Assembly: GCF_017312725.1 (NCBI RefSeq)
Contig: NZ_BOPO01000064.1
Span: 43,659-107,658, forward strand
Length of the DNA: 64,000 nt
Reading direction: 5' to 3'
Source: Actinocatenispora comari
GTDB lineage: Bacteria; Actinomycetota; Actinomycetes; Mycobacteriales; Micromonosporaceae
Shown here: one piece after another, positions 34,645 through 43,731 of the stretch
Layout of the letters: every line of letters begins with the position of its first letter
Position numbering within the stretch: the first letter of the stretch is position 1
Made by a program: the position numbers and the translations under genes
The notes under the pieces: generated by a model
The model's input: the letters and a program-made list of their open reading frames with translations, nothing else
Told to the model about the DNA's origin: nothing
Databases searched by the model: none

Positions 34645-36354
34645 ATGCCGGCCAGCACCACCACCAGTACCGTTCCCACCGCGCCGGGCACCGCCCGACC
34701 GTCCCGTACCGCCCGGCCGGCCCGGCCGAAGGGCCAGGGCCAGTGGGCCAACGGGCACCGGGAGCCGCTCAACGGCAACGAACAGCAGAAGAAGGACGAT
34801 GACGGGCTGAACGTCCGGGCCCGGATCGAGAACATCTACGCGCACCGCGGCTTCGACTCGATCGACCCCGCCGACAAGCGCGGCCGGTTCCGCTGGTGGG
34901 GGCTGTACACGCAGCGCAAGCCGGGCATCGACGGCGGCCGCACCGCGGTGCTGGAACCCGAGGAGCTGGAGGACCGGTACTTCATGCTCCGGGTCCGGGT
35001 CGACTCCGGGCAGCTCGACCTCGACCAGGTGCGCACGATCGCCGGCATCTCCCGGGAGTTCGGCCGGGACACCGCCGACCTGACCGACCGGCAGAACATC
35101 CAGCTGCACTGGGTGGAGATCGAGAACGTGCCGGAGATCTGGCGCCGGCTGGAGGCGGTCGGCCTGTCCACCACCGAGGCCTGCGGCGACGTGCCGCGGG
35201 TCATCCTGGGCAGCCCGGTCGCCGGCGTGGCCGCGGACGAGAAGATCGACGCCACCCCGGCGATCCGCGAGATCACCGACCGGTACCTGGGCAGCAAGGA
35301 GTTCTCCAACCTGCCACGCAAGTACAAGACGACGGTGTCCTGGCTCGCCGACACCCCGTACGAGGCGAACGACATCGCGTTCCTCGGTGTCGAGCACCCC
35401 GAACACGGGCCTGGCTTCGACGTGTGGGTCGGCGGCGGGCTGTCCACCAACCCGATGCTCGCCAAGCGGCTCGGCGTCTGGGTACCGCTGGCCGACGTGC
35501 CGCGCGTCTGGTGGGGCGTGACGAGCATCTTCCGCGACTACGGGTACCGCCGGCTCCGGGCCCGGGCCCGGATGAAGTTCCTGGTGGCCGACTGGGGCGT
35601 GGCGAGGTTCCGCGAGGTGCTGGAGACCGAGTACCTGAAGCGACCGCTCGCCGACGGCCCGGCGCCGGCGCGCACCGCGCCGATCGACCACGTCGGCGTG
35701 CACCGGCAGGCCGACGGCAACTTCTACGTCGGGGTGTCGCCGGCGGTGGGCCGGGTGTCCGGCACGCTGCTCGGCAAGCTCGCCGACGTGGCCGCCGCGC
35801 ACGGCTCGGGCCGGGTGCGGACCACCCCGTACCAGAAGCTGCTGGTGCTGGACGTGCCGGAGTCCGAAGTGGACTCCCTCGTGACCGACCTGGCCGGGAT
35901 CGGGCTGTCGGCGACCCCGTCGTACTGGCAGCGTTCCGCGCTGGCCTGCACCGGGATCGAGTTCTGCAAGCTCGCGATCGTCGAGACCAAGCAGCTGACC
36001 GCCGACCTGATCGCCGAGCTGGAACGGCGGGTGCCGGAGCTCGACGTACCGATCACGGTGCACGTCAACGGCTGCCCGAACGCGTGCGCCCGTACCCAGG
36101 TGGCCGACATCGGTCTGAAGGGCCAGCTGGTGCTCGACGCCGAGGGCCGGCAGGTCGGCGGCTTCCAGGTACATCTCGGCGGCGGGCTCGGCCTGGACGC
36201 CGGGTTCGGCCGCAAACTGCGCGGCCTGAAGGTGACCGCGACCGAGCTGCCCGACTACGTGGAGCGGCTCGCCCGTCGCTACCTGTCCGACCGCGAGCCG
36301 GACGAGCGGTTCGCCCAGTGGGTGGTCCGCGCCGACGAGGAGGACCTGACGTGA
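34645..36354 (+). CDS. Ferredoxin-dependent sulfite reductase (siroheme, 4Fe-4S)
   Basis: 569 residues. Two ferredoxin-like/siroheme half-repeats are visible: LTDRQNIQLHWVEIENVPEI in the first, TTPYQKLLVLDVPESEV in the second. Cluster cysteines are ACTGIEFCKLA near 433-440 and VNGCPNACAR near 475 (CX5C...CX3C). The first ~60 residues are low complexity. It reduces sulfite to sulfide in cysteine synthesis; nitrite reductase activity cannot be excluded, but APS reductase and chelatase neighbours favour sulfite. Overlaps the next gene by 4 nt. Confidence 0.93.
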   Translation: MPASTTTSTVPTAPGTARPSRTARPARPKGQGQWANGHREPLNGNEQQKKDDDGLNVRARIENIYAHRGFDSIDPADKRGRFRWWGLYTQRKPGIDGGRTAVLEPEELEDRYFMLRVRVDSGQLDLDQVRTIAGISREFGRDTADLTDRQNIQLHWVEIENVPEIWRRLEAVGLSTTEACGDVPRVILGSPVAGVAADEKIDATPAIREITDRYLGSKEFSNLPRKYKTTVSWLADTPYEANDIAFLGVEHPEHGPGFDVWVGGGLSTNPMLAKRLGVWVPLADVPRVWWGVTSIFRDYGYRRLRARARMKFLVADWGVARFREVLETEYLKRPLADGPAPARTAPIDHVGVHRQADGNFYVGVSPAVGRVSGTLLGKLADVAAAHGSGRVRTTPYQKLLVLDVPESEVDSLVTDLAGIGLSATPSYWQRSALACTGIEFCKLAIVETKQLTADLIAELERRVPELDVPITVHVNGCPNACARTQVADIGLKGQLVLDAEGRQVGGFQVHLGGGLGLDAGFGRKLRGLKVTATELPDYVERLARRYLSDREPDERFAQWVVRADEEDLT

Positions 36355-36506
36355 CCGAACGAATCGTTCCGTACCACTGCCCGTACTGCGCGGGCGAGGA
36401 CATCCGTCCACATGGGACGCAGCACGGCGAGTGGGAGTGCCGGGAGTGCGCCCGGGTCTTCGCGGTGCGCTTCGTCGGCCTGCTCGCCGCCGAGGACGTC
36501 CGGTGA
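36351..36506 (+). CDS. 51-residue zinc-ribbon protein of the cys operon
   Basis: Two CxxC pairs (YHCPYCAG and WECRECARVF) around a short hairpin form a rubredoxin-like zinc or iron ribbon. It is wedged between sulfite reductase and APS reductase with 4 nt overlaps on both sides, so it is obligatorily co-expressed. Function unknown; an electron carrier or cluster/metal chaperone for the two iron-sulfur enzymes would fit, but that is inference. Confidence 0.85.
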   Translation: MTERIVPYHCPYCAGEDIRPHGTQHGEWECRECARVFAVRFVGLLAAEDVR

Positions 36507-37201
36507 GCGGCCGGGACCCGGCGGCGCTGCGCGCGGTGGCGCTGCGGGCCGGGCGGGAGCTGGAGGGGGCGCCGGCCGAGGAGATCGTGGCCTGGGCGGT
36601 CGAGGAGTTCGGGGACCGGTTCTGCGTCACGTCCTCGTTCGCCGACGCGGTACTGGCGCACGTGGTGTCCCGGGTCAAGCCGGGTGTCGACGTGGTGTTC
36701 CTCGACACCGGGCTGCACTTCACCGAGACGCTGGACGTCCGGGACCGGGTGGCGCGGGACATGGCGGTCAACGTCCGTTCGATCCGGCCGGCGCTGACCG
36801 TGGGCCGGCAGGACGCCGAGTACGGGCCGCGGCTGTTCGAGCGCGACCCCGACTCGTGCTGCGGGCTGCGCAAGGTGGAGCCGCTCGCCGAGGCGCTGGA
36901 ACCGTACGACGCGTGGGCCACCGGGCTGCGCCGGGACGAGTCGCCGACCCGCGCCGACACCAAGGTGGTCGACTACGACGCGAACCGCAACATGGTCAAG
37001 GTGGCGCCGATCGCGGCCTGGACACAGTCCGATGTGGACGCCTACGTGGCCCGGCACCACGTGCCGGTCAACGACCTGATCCGGCAGGGGTACGCGTCGG
37101 TCGGCTGCTGGCCGTGCACCCGCCGCACCGCGCCGGGGGAGGACCCGCGGGCCGGCCGCTGGCCACTGTTCGACAAGGTCGAGTGCGGGATCCACTCGTG
37201 A
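36503..37201 (+). CDS. cysH: Assimilatory APS reductase (phosphoadenylyl-sulfate reductase family)
   Basis: 232 residues from GTG. The paired cysteines C119-C120 and C202-C205 (CCGLRK ... GCWPCTRR) are the [4Fe-4S] ligands found in APS-using CysH enzymes and absent from PAPS-specific ones. The catalytic cysteine is C228 in KVECGIHS. The enzyme makes sulfite for the upstream reductase. Overlaps both neighbours by 4 nt (GTGA junctions). No cysD/cysN (ATP sulfurylase) genes are in view. Confidence 0.95.
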   Translation: MSGRDPAALRAVALRAGRELEGAPAEEIVAWAVEEFGDRFCVTSSFADAVLAHVVSRVKPGVDVVFLDTGLHFTETLDVRDRVARDMAVNVRSIRPALTVGRQDAEYGPRLFERDPDSCCGLRKVEPLAEALEPYDAWATGLRRDESPTRADTKVVDYDANRNMVKVAPIAAWTQSDVDAYVARHHVPVNDLIRQGYASVGCWPCTRRTAPGEDPRAGRWPLFDKVECGIHS

Positions 37202-37977
37202 CCCCGCCGGTTCGGGGCGGCTTCGCGGACACCGCGCTGTTGCTGGTGGCGCACGGGAGCCGGGATCCGCGTTCCGGCGCGGCGATCGAGGCGTTGGCGG
37301 CGCGGGTCGCGGCGGCCCGGCCGGGGACCCGGGTGGCCGTGGCGTCGCTGGAACATCGCGGTCTCCGACCGGTACCGGTCGCCCGGGAGCTGGCCGCCGC
37401 CGGCGCCGCCGGCATCACTGCGGTGCCGCTGCTGCTGACCGACGCGTACCACTCGACGGTCGACGTGCCCGCGGTCACCGCCGAGATCCGTGCGAGCCTG
37501 CCGCACCTGCCGATCGCCCGTACCGGAGTGCTCGGCCCGGACGGGTTGCTGTCGGCCGCGCTGGCCGACCGGCTCGCCGAGCTCGGTGTGTCCGGTGTGG
37601 ACGGACTGGTACTGGCCGCGGCCGGTACCAGCGACCGGGCGGCGCGGCACGGCATCGCCCAGGTGGCGGCGGAGTTCGCGGCACGCCGCGGGGTTCCCGG
37701 TGCGGTCGCGTTCGCGGCCGGCGCCGGCCCGGACGTACCGACCGCGGTGGGCCGGTTGCGGTCGACCGGCGCGCGCCGGATCGCGGTGCTGTCGTACTTC
37801 CTTGCCCCGGGCCGGTTGCACGACCGGATCGTGGCCGGCGCACGGGGCTGCGGGGTGCCGGTGAGCGCACCGTTCGCGGACACCGGGCCGGTCGCCGAGC
37901 TCGTGCTGCGCCGGGCCGACCGGGCCTGGGATTCCGTTCCCCGGCAGCGAACCGCGCTGTCGGTGTCGGCCCACTGA
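37198..37977 (+). CDS. Sirohydrochlorin chelatase, CbiX/SirB family
   Basis: 259 residues from GTG, two CbiX-like half domains. Metal/active-site motifs LLLVAHGSRDP near the start and VPLLLTDAYHSTVDVPA near 80-96; the second half repeats the pattern in LVLAAAGTSDRAA. It inserts Fe(II) into sirohydrochlorin to make siroheme, the cofactor of the sulfite reductase encoded upstream. Last gene of the four-gene operon. Confidence 0.9.
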   Translation: MTPPVRGGFADTALLLVAHGSRDPRSGAAIEALAARVAAARPGTRVAVASLEHRGLRPVPVARELAAAGAAGITAVPLLLTDAYHSTVDVPAVTAEIRASLPHLPIARTGVLGPDGLLSAALADRLAELGVSGVDGLVLAAAGTSDRAARHGIAQVAAEFAARRGVPGAVAFAAGAGPDVPTAVGRLRSTGARRIAVLSYFLAPGRLHDRIVAGARGCGVPVSAPFADTGPVAELVLRRADRAWDSVPRQRTALSVSAH

Positions 37978-38189
37978 CCGACCGTGTCATCCTCCATTGT
38001 GGACGGGGGCCGACCCGGAGTCGGCCGCCGCCGCGGATGCGGTGCGGGGCTGGGCATCGCACACCCGGCGGAAGCTCGTCGGTGGCCCCGACGGCGGTCG
38101 CTCGACTCCCGCCGTTCCGGCACCGCTGGTACGCAAGGCTAACGACCGGCGCGGAGATGCGTGACGCACCAACATGATGCGGACAGCAC

Positions 38190-38220
38190 GATGCCCCGGA
38201 CCTGATCGGTCCGGGGCATC
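38190..38220. terminator. Hairpin terminator between cys operon and whiB1
   Basis: GATGCCCCGGACC (38190-38202) and GGTCCGGGGCATC (38208-38220) form a perfect 13 bp stem with TGATC loop, 23 nt beyond the minus-strand whiB1 stop. Confidence 0.85.
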
Positions 38221-38243
38221 GGCGCGCTTTGCGTCTTCGGGTG

Positions 38244-38498
38244 TCAGGCGGTCCGAGCCTGCACGTGCAGGCCGCGACGGCGCTTCAGCGAACGTCGCTC
38301 GTCTTCGCTCATTCCGCCCCACACACCGGCATCCTGGCCGGACTCCAGAGCCCACTGCAGGCAGGCTTCGGAGACCGGGCAACGCCGGCAGACCGCTTTG
38401 GCCTGCTCAACCTGCAGCAGGGCCGGACCGGAGGTGCCGATCGGGAAGAACAGCTCCGGGTCCTCGTCGCGGCAGACGGCACGATGGCGCCAGTCCAT
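38244..38498 (-). CDS. whiB1: WhiB1/WblE-type iron-sulfur transcription factor
   Basis: 84 residues, MDWRHRAVCRDEDPELFFPI..., with cluster cysteines C9, C37, C40 and C46 at the same numbers as M. tuberculosis WhiB1. GVWGGMSEDERRSLKRRR forms the C-terminal turn and basic tail. WhiB1 is an essential nitric-oxide-sensitive [4Fe-4S] protein that binds region 4 of the primary sigma factor. A long upstream gap holds a good promoter and a CRP-like site. Confidence 0.95.
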   Translation of the reverse strand: MDWRHRAVCRDEDPELFFPIGTSGPALLQVEQAKAVCRRCPVSEACLQWALESGQDAGVWGGMSEDERRSLKRRRGLHVQARTA

Positions 38499-38596
38499 GA
38501 GGGCAACACTCCTCGGGTCGTGTAGTTGCTACCGGTGGCTTTGTGGTTTGTCTCGCGTGCCGCCCCAGGCACGCGCCGACAGGCGTGTCACTCGCT

Positions 38597-38612
38597 TGTG
38601 AATACTTTCACG
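38597..38612. promoter_or_regulatory. CRP-like site TGTGA-N6-TCACG
   Basis: TGTGA at 38597-38601 and TCACG at 38608-38612, one base from the perfect TGTGA-N6-TCACA. It overlaps the predicted whiB1 -10. CRP (Rv3676) binds the whiB1 promoter in M. tuberculosis. Confidence 0.65.
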
Positions 38613-38629
38613 AACTCACGCGATGTCAA
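38601..38629 (-). promoter_or_regulatory. whiB1 promoter TTGACA-N17-AGTATT
   Basis: On the minus strand a perfect TTGACA (plus 38624-38629) is 17 nt from AGTATT (plus 38601-38606), about 100 nt before the whiB1 ATG. Confidence 0.65.
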
Positions 38630-38806
38630 GGGGAAACCGGAAGAAAGTCGAACGCGGTGAGTAACGTCACCGCACATATGTTCGGACTTGTCCGGATTTA
38701 CCGCCCTGATTTGGCGACTCCGTGAAACGCACCCGCGGTGCAAGCAACCGCTCTGTTCGTAGCCCCTGATGTCCGTGCCCCAGGCACGCACACCCACGTC
38801 TCACCG

Positions 38807-39730
38807 TCAGCAGACTACGCGCAAAGCCTCCGGTGCGGAGCGAAACGTGATTTCGTCGCGCTCGTCAAGGTAATCACCATCGACCTGAAACGCCAGGGGT
38901 GTCAGGCAACTCAGCGTGAATTCGGAGATATCGTGCAGGGCGACCACCCGTTTGCCGCGTGGCCTGGCCCGCAACGACAGTGTCTGCTGCACCACTCGTA
39001 ACGATGCGGCCAGCGGAAGACCACGCAGCGCAAGCACGTCCAGTCCGGTGTCGAAAGCGGCGTCCGGGTTGGGATTCACCGGGTGGCTGCCGAAGTAGGT
39101 CCACGGCGCGGTGTTCTGCACGATCGCGAGCGACAGGTGCCGCTGCGGCTCCGCGCCCGGCCGGGACAGCGTGATCGGCGCCGTGCGCCGATCGGTGCCG
39201 GTGAGGTACTGCAACAACGCGGACCGTACGTACAGCCCCTTGGTCGCGGTGTGCCCCCGGGTGCGCGCCTGCTCGACCCGCTGGATCGTGGCCGCGTCCA
39301 ACCCCAGCCCCGCCGAGCAGGTGAACCAGCGGTCGTCGGCCCGGCCCAGCCCGATCGTGCGGGTCCGCTTCTCCCGCAGTGCCTCCAGGATCACGCCGGT
39401 GCCCTCGGCCCAGTCGGCCGGCAGCCCCAGGGCGCGGGCGAACACGTTCGTCGACCCGCCCGGTACGACCGCGAGTGCCGGCACCTGCGGCCCCGGCCCG
39501 TCGGTCAACATGCCGTTGACGACCTCGCTGACCGTCCCGTCGCCGCCGAGGGTCACGATCACCTCGACGTCACCGCGCGCCGCCTCGCGGGCCAGTTGCG
39601 CCGCGTGGCCCCGGCCCTCGGTGTAGCCGACCTCCAGGTCGACCTCGCTGCGCAGCGCCCGGGCCAGCACGTCACGACTGCGCTCAGTGGTGGTGGTGGC
39701 GTTCGGGTTCACCACCAGCAGCGCGCGCAT
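38807..39730 (-). CDS. Diacylglycerol kinase-like lipid kinase
   Basis: 307 residues. The ATP-binding pattern of the DAGK catalytic fold is clear: LLVVNPNATTTTERS at the N-terminus, VTLGGDGTVSEVVNGM near residue 60 and VVPGGSTNVFARALGLP near 90. The C-terminal beta domain ends VDGDYLDERDEITF. Actinobacterial members phosphorylate diacylglycerol or similar lipids; some make phosphoglycolipid precursors. The start at MRALLVVNP agrees with the family. Confidence 0.92.
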   Translation of the reverse strand: MRALLVVNPNATTTTERSRDVLARALRSEVDLEVGYTEGRGHAAQLAREAARGDVEVIVTLGGDGTVSEVVNGMLTDGPGPQVPALAVVPGGSTNVFARALGLPADWAEGTGVILEALREKRTRTIGLGRADDRWFTCSAGLGLDAATIQRVEQARTRGHTATKGLYVRSALLQYLTGTDRRTAPITLSRPGAEPQRHLSLAIVQNTAPWTYFGSHPVNPNPDAAFDTGLDVLALRGLPLAASLRVVQQTLSLRARPRGKRVVALHDISEFTLSCLTPLAFQVDGDYLDERDEITFRSAPEALRVVC

Positions 39731-39843
39731 GACCAGCAATCTACCCAACCGCAGTACCGCACCGGTCGGCGCGCACCGCGGTCCGCCGCCGGACGGTCGG
39801 GGCGTGGCGGCCTGCCGGGCACCGCCGTGCCGCGACCCGTCAG

Positions 39844-39849
39844 TACCCT
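39844..39849 (+). promoter_or_regulatory. Leaderless -10 box TACCCT
   Basis: TACCCT ends 7 nt before the GTG at 39857. Confidence 0.5.
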
Positions 39850-39856
39850 GTGGGGC

Positions 39857-40249
39857 GTGTCCGAACCGGAGCGCCGGGTGCTGCCGGCCACCCTCAAGAT
39901 CGCCGTCGGGCTGCTCTGGGCGGAGGGCGTCGCGCTGTTCGCGTTGGGCATCTGGCTCGTGGTCGCCTCGTTCACCGGCCGGCCCACCGACCGTGCCGCG
40001 AGCATCACCGAGGCGGTCGTCACCGTGGTGCTCGGGCTGCTGCTCGGCGTCCTCGGCTACCTGCTGGTCCGCCGGCACGCCTGGGCCCGGGGCCCGGTCA
40101 TCGTGCTGCAACTGATGCTGCTCGCCATCGGCTACTTCATGATCAGTGCCGGGGTGGTGTGGGCCGGGGTCCTCGTCATCGCGCTCGGCCTGGTCGTCGC
40201 CGGCCTGCTGATCGCCCCCGCCAGCCGCGAGAGCCTCGGCATCCACTGA
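39857..40249 (+). CDS. Four-helix integral membrane protein
   Basis: 130 residues from GTG, with four hydrophobic segments at about 12-36, 48-68, 76-98 and 100-122 (LKIAVGLLWAEGVALFALGI; VVTVVLGLLLGVLGYLLV; PVIVLQLMLLAIGYFMI; VLVIALGLVVAGLLI). A common actinomycete hypothetical with no known function. It lies divergent to the lipid kinase and 207 nt ahead of ctaD. Confidence 0.8.
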   Translation: MSEPERRVLPATLKIAVGLLWAEGVALFALGIWLVVASFTGRPTDRAASITEAVVTVVLGLLLGVLGYLLVRRHAWARGPVIVLQLMLLAIGYFMISAGVVWAGVLVIALGLVVAGLLIAPASRESLGIH

Positions 40250-40348
40250 CCCGGCCACGCGCCGGCCGGCTCTCCGGGCCGCCGATCGGGGCGCCCACCA
40301 GGCATTGCGGCCGCGACACCCGACGCCGGAGCGCCCCGGTCGGGGGAC

Positions 40349-40354
40349 TATTCT
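40349..40354 (+). promoter_or_regulatory. Candidate -10 TATTCT for ctaD
   Basis: TATTCT stands out in GC-rich DNA about 100 nt before the ctaD start; no convincing -35 was found. Confidence 0.35.
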
Positions 40355-40456
40355 GCGCGAGGGTGTGGCTCGGGCTGGGCAGGTGACTGCCGAACCGTCC
40401 GGGCCGCACGTGCGCCGGCGCCCCCCGTCGGCGTGGACAGCAACAGGAGGGCTTTC

Positions 40457-42217
40457 GTGACCACCGTCGCTCCCAGGCCGCCGGTGCCGAAGCAGCCGAG
40501 CGCACCGAAGCCGATCGTGACTCGGCCGTGGCCGGTGCACGAGACGCCGCGGGGCTCGTGGCTGGCGCGCACGATCCGCACCACGGACGCGAAGCAGATC
40601 GGGATCATGTACATGGTCACGGCCTTCGCGTTCTTCCTGGTCGGCGGCTTGCTGGCGCTGCTGATGCGGGCGGAGCTGGCCCGGCCGGGCATGCAGTTCC
40701 TGTCGCCCGAGCAGTACAACCAGCTGTTCACCATGCACGGCACGATCATGCTGCTGATGTTCGCGACGCCGATCGTCTTCGCGTTCGGCAACTACATCGT
40801 GCCGCTGCAGATCGGCGCACCCGACGTGGCGTTCCCGCGGCTGAACGCGTTCGCGTACTGGCTGTACCTGTTCGGCAGCACCCTGGTGGTCGCCGGCTTC
40901 ATCACCCCGGGCGGCGCGGCCGATTTCGGTTGGTTCGCCTACCAGCCGCTCGCCGGCGCCGCCAACTCGCCGGGCGCCGGTGCCACGCTGTGGTTCGTCG
41001 GCCTGATGATCTCCGGTCTCGGCACGATCCTCGGCTCGGTCAACCTGGTCACCACGGTGCTGACGCTGCGCGCGCCGGGCATGACGATGTTCCGGCTGCC
41101 GATGTTCACCTGGGCGCTCACCGTCACCGCGCTGCTCGCGCTGCTGGTGTTCCCGATCCTCGCCGCCGCGCTCGCGGCCGCGGTCGCCGACCGGGTCCTC
41201 GGCACCCACGTGTACGACTCCGCCACCGGCGGCGCGATGCTCTGGCAGCACCTGTTCTGGTTCTTCGGCCATCCCGAGGTGTACATCGTCGCGTTGCCCT
41301 TCTTCGGGATCATCTCCGAGGTGATCCCGGTGTTCAGCCGCAAGCCGCTGTTCGGCTACAAGGGCATGGTCGGCGCGCTGATCGGGATCGCCGCGCTGTC
41401 GATGACGGTGTGGGCACACCACATGTTCGCCACCGGGCAGGTGCTGCTGCCGTTCTTCTCGCTGCTGAGCTTCCTGATCGCGGTGCCGACCGGGATGAAG
41501 TTCTTCAACTGGATCGGCACCATGTGGCGCGGCCAGTTGACGTTCGAGTCGCCGATGTTGTTCTCCATCGGCTTCCTGGTGACGTTCCTGTTCGGCGGGT
41601 TGTCCGGGGTGCTGCTGGCCTCGCCGGCGATCGACTTCCACGTCTCGGACACGTACTTCGTCGTGGCGCACTTCCACTACGTGCTGTTCGGCACCATCGT
41701 GTTCGCCGTCTACGCCGGGGTCTACTTCTGGTTCCCGAAGATGACCGGCCGGATGATGGACGAGCGGCTCGGCAAGCTGCACTTCTGGCTCACCGTGATC
41801 GGTTTCAACGGGACGTTCCTGGTGCAGCACTGGCTGGGCGCCGAGGGCATGCCCCGCCGGTACGCCGACTACCAGGCCGCGGACGGGTTCACCACGCTGA
41901 ACACGATCTCCACCCTCGGCGCGTTCATCCTGGGCATCTCGACGCTGCCGTTCCTGTGGAACGTGTACAAGTCGTACAAGAGCGGCCCGGTCGTCGAGGT
42001 CGACGACCCGTGGGGCTACGGCAACTCGCTCGAGTGGGCCACCAGCTGCCCGCCGCCGCTGCGCAACTTCGACCGAATGGTGCGCATCCGCAGCGAGCGC
42101 CCCGCCTTCGACCTCAAGTACCCGGAGCTGGAGGGCGTCGACCACCACGGCAACCTGCCGCCCGCGCCGGTCTCGCCGGCGCCGGCGATCAACGCCAGTG
42201 CCGAGAAGGACGACTGA
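40457..42217 (+). CDS. ctaD: Cytochrome c oxidase subunit I (aa3 type)
   Basis: 586 residues from GTG with AGGAGG 6 nt upstream; GTG 40433 would include the ribosome site. Twelve membrane helices. Heme and copper ligands are seen in [37 protein letters not shown] and [12 protein letters not shown]. It carries the heme a and heme a3-CuB centres where oxygen is reduced to water. The other oxidase genes (ctaC, ctaE, qcr) are not in the window, so it stands alone. A strong hairpin follows the stop codon. Confidence 0.97.
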   Translation: MTTVAPRPPVPKQPSAPKPIVTRPWPVHETPRGSWLARTIRTTDAKQIGIMYMVTAFAFFLVGGLLALLMRAELARPGMQFLSPEQYNQLFTMHGTIMLLMFATPIVFAFGNYIVPLQIGAPDVAFPRLNAFAYWLYLFGSTLVVAGFITPGGAADFGWFAYQPLAGAANSPGAGATLWFVGLMISGLGTILGSVNLVTTVLTLRAPGMTMFRLPMFTWALTVTALLALLVFPILAAALAAAVADRVLGTHVYDSATGGAMLWQHLFWFFGHPEVYIVALPFFGIISEVIPVFSRKPLFGYKGMVGALIGIAALSMTVWAHHMFATGQVLLPFFSLLSFLIAVPTGMKFFNWIGTMWRGQLTFESPMLFSIGFLVTFLFGGLSGVLLASPAIDFHVSDTYFVVAHFHYVLFGTIVFAVYAGVYFWFPKMTGRMMDERLGKLHFWLTVIGFNGTFLVQHWLGAEGMPRRYADYQAADGFTTLNTISTLGAFILGISTLPFLWNVYKSYKSGPVVEVDDPWGYGNSLEWATSCPPPLRNFDRMVRIRSERPAFDLKYPELEGVDHHGNLPPAPVSPAPAINASAEKDD

Positions 42218-42231
42218 CCGACCCCGACACC

Positions 42232-42267
42232 ACGGCGGCCCGCACCGAGCACGGTGCGGGCCGCCGT
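42232..42267. terminator. Hairpin terminator after ctaD
   Basis: ACGGCGGCCCGCACC (42232-42246) pairs perfectly with 42253-42267: 15 bp stem, 6 nt loop, between convergent ctaD and pncA. Confidence 0.9.
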
Positions 42268-42293
42268 CGTTCGTGCCGCGGGGCGACGTCCGG

Positions 42294-42884
42294 TCACTCC
42301 ACGTGCGGGGTGCCGGTCAGCTCGACGCCCGCGCCGGCCAGCTCGGCCAGCGCCGCGTCCACGGTCGGCCGGGCGACGCCGGCGGTCAGGTCGAGCAGCA
42401 CCCGGGTCCGGAGCCCCTCCCGTACCGCGTCCAGCGCGGTCGCTCGCACGCAGTGGTCGGTGGCGATGCCGACCACGTCGACCGCGTCCACGTCGTGCCG
42501 TCGCAGCCACTCCGCCAGCGGCACCCCGTGCGCCTTGCCCTCGAACCCCGAGTACGCCGCGGCGTAGGCGCCCTTGTCGAACAGCGCCTCCAGCCGGCTG
42601 CGGTCGAGATCGGGATGCAGGTCGGCGCCGACCGTCCCGGCGACGCAGTGCGGCGGCCAGCTGTGCACGTAGTCGGGATCGGCGCTGAAGTGGTCGCCCG
42701 GGTCGAGGTGGTGGTCGCGGGTCGCGACGACGTGCGCCCAGCAGCGGTCCGCCTCGGCCGCCGCCTCGTTGGCGGCGAACAGCGACGTCAGCCGCCGTGC
42801 GATCGCCGAGCCGCCCGCCACCGCGAGCGAGCCACCCTCGCAGAAGTCGTTCTGTACGTCCACCACGATCAGTCCGGTTGCCAC
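42294..42884 (-). CDS. pncA: Nicotinamidase (isochorismatase family)
   Basis: 196 residues from GTG; GGAGGGG lies 4 nt upstream. The catalytic triad is D9 (LIVVDVQNDF), K104 (LFDKGAY) and C145 (ATDHCVRATA), with metal ligands in VATRDHHLDPGDHF and VHSWPPHCV. It deamidates nicotinamide to nicotinate, which the nicotinate phosphoribosyltransferase encoded at 45271-46551 can use. It is divergent from clpP3. Confidence 0.93.
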   Translation of the reverse strand: MATGLIVVDVQNDFCEGGSLAVAGGSAIARRLTSLFAANEAAAEADRCWAHVVATRDHHLDPGDHFSADPDYVHSWPPHCVAGTVGADLHPDLDRSRLEALFDKGAYAAAYSGFEGKAHGVPLAEWLRRHDVDAVDVVGIATDHCVRATALDAVREGLRTRVLLDLTAGVARPTVDAALAELAGAGVELTGTPHVE

Positions 42885-43007
42885 GGGACCCCTCCTTCGT
42901 CGCTTCGATTCTTGCGCGCCGGACGCCCCGATCCGGCCGATCCGGCAGTCAGCCGGCACACATCGGGGAGTCGGCCGCCCGGCCCGCTTCGCTGGCGGCT
43001 GATTCCG

Positions 43008-43022
43008 TCTGCTGACGGCAAA
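43008..43022. promoter_or_regulatory. PopR-like operator TCTGCT-N3-GGCAAA
   Basis: Matches the PopR-binding motif TCTGCC-N3-GGCAGA (recalled from Streptomyces work) at 10 of 12 positions; it lies ~90 nt before clpP3. Confidence 0.6.
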
Positions 43023-43029
43023 GAACCCT

Positions 43030-43046
43030 GTCCAGCGACCCTGGAC
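43030..43046. promoter_or_regulatory. Inverted repeat GTCCAG-N5-CTGGAC
   Basis: Perfect 6 bp arms, 8 nt after the PopR-like site and 62 nt before clpP3; a second operator or the start of the leader. Confidence 0.4.
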
Positions 43047-43108
43047 TGCCGCACCGTTGGTCCCGAAGGCGCCGCAACCGGCGCGCCGGACCACGAGCGG
43101 GAGTGGGC

Positions 43109-43729
43109 ATGCAAGCGTTCACGGGTGGATCGCTGACCGCGATCGGATCGATGGACGACCAGTTGGCCGGTCGGCTGCTGAGCCAGCGGATCATCGTGCT
43201 CGGCAGCGAGGTCGACGACGAGGTCGCCAACCGGCTGTGCACGCAGCTGTTGCTGCTGTCGGCCGAGGACCCGCGCGCCGACATCAGCCTGTACATCAAC
43301 TCGCCGGGCGGGTCGGTGCTCGCCGGCCTGGCGATCTACGACGTGATGCGCCTGATCCCCAACGACGTCAGCACGCTGGCGCTCGGCATGGCCGGCAGCA
43401 TGGCCCAGTTCCTGCTGACCGCCGGGACCAGCGGCAAGCGGTACGCGCTGCCCAACGCGCAGGTGCTGATGCACCAGGGTTCGGCTGGGCTCGGCGGCAC
43501 CGCCGCCGACGTGGAGATCTACGCCAGCCAGCTGGAGCGGCTCGGCGCGCTGATGCACCGGCTGACCGGCGAGCACAGCGGCCAGTCCGCGGAGACGATC
43601 GCCGCGGACGGCCTGCGGGACCGCTGGTTCACCGCCGCGGAGGCGCGCGAGTACGGGCTGATCGACCACATCCTGGAGCACGTCGACGACGTGCGACCCA
43701 CCTCAGGCAAGCGACGGATCGGAGTCTGA
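43109..43729 (+). CDS. clpP3: ATP-dependent Clp protease proteolytic subunit (ClpP3-like)
   Basis: 206 residues. Catalytic Ser97 ([12 protein letters not shown]) and His122 (VLMHQGSAG) sit at the canonical ClpP positions. [16 protein letters not shown] forms the handle region. GGGAG lies just before the ATG (GTG 43103 is an alternative). Paired with a second clpP and a ClgR/PopR-type gene, it corresponds to the conditional clpP3-clpP4 operon of Streptomyces rather than the housekeeping clpP1-clpP2. It would form mixed tetradecamers with ClpP4 and a Clp ATPase. Confidence 0.92.
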   Translation: MQAFTGGSLTAIGSMDDQLAGRLLSQRIIVLGSEVDDEVANRLCTQLLLLSAEDPRADISLYINSPGGSVLAGLAIYDVMRLIPNDVSTLALGMAGSMAQFLLTAGTSGKRYALPNAQVLMHQGSAGLGGTAADVEIYASQLERLGALMHRLTGEHSGQSAETIAADGLRDRWFTAAEAREYGLIDHILEHVDDVRPTSGKRRIGV

Positions 43730-43731
43730 CC

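Larger units (their letters stand above)
38499..38806. other. Regulatory gap upstream of whiB1
   Basis: About 300 bp, clearly less GC-rich than its surroundings, between whiB1 and the kinase-like gene, both on the minus strand. It contains the promoter and CRP-like site listed separately, giving a whiB1 leader of roughly 95 nt. No gene is seen in it. Confidence 0.6.

Noticed and set aside
38807..42148. 1113-residue minus-strand frame extending through ctaD
   Set aside because: Only its last 307 residues (the lipid kinase-like protein) are real; the rest is the antisense shadow of ctaD and the membrane protein gene.
42987..43002. TTCGCTGGCGGCTGA as a ClgR box upstream of clpP3
   Set aside because: The spacing does not give CGC-N5-GCG, so the match fails; the nearby PopR-like site fits better.
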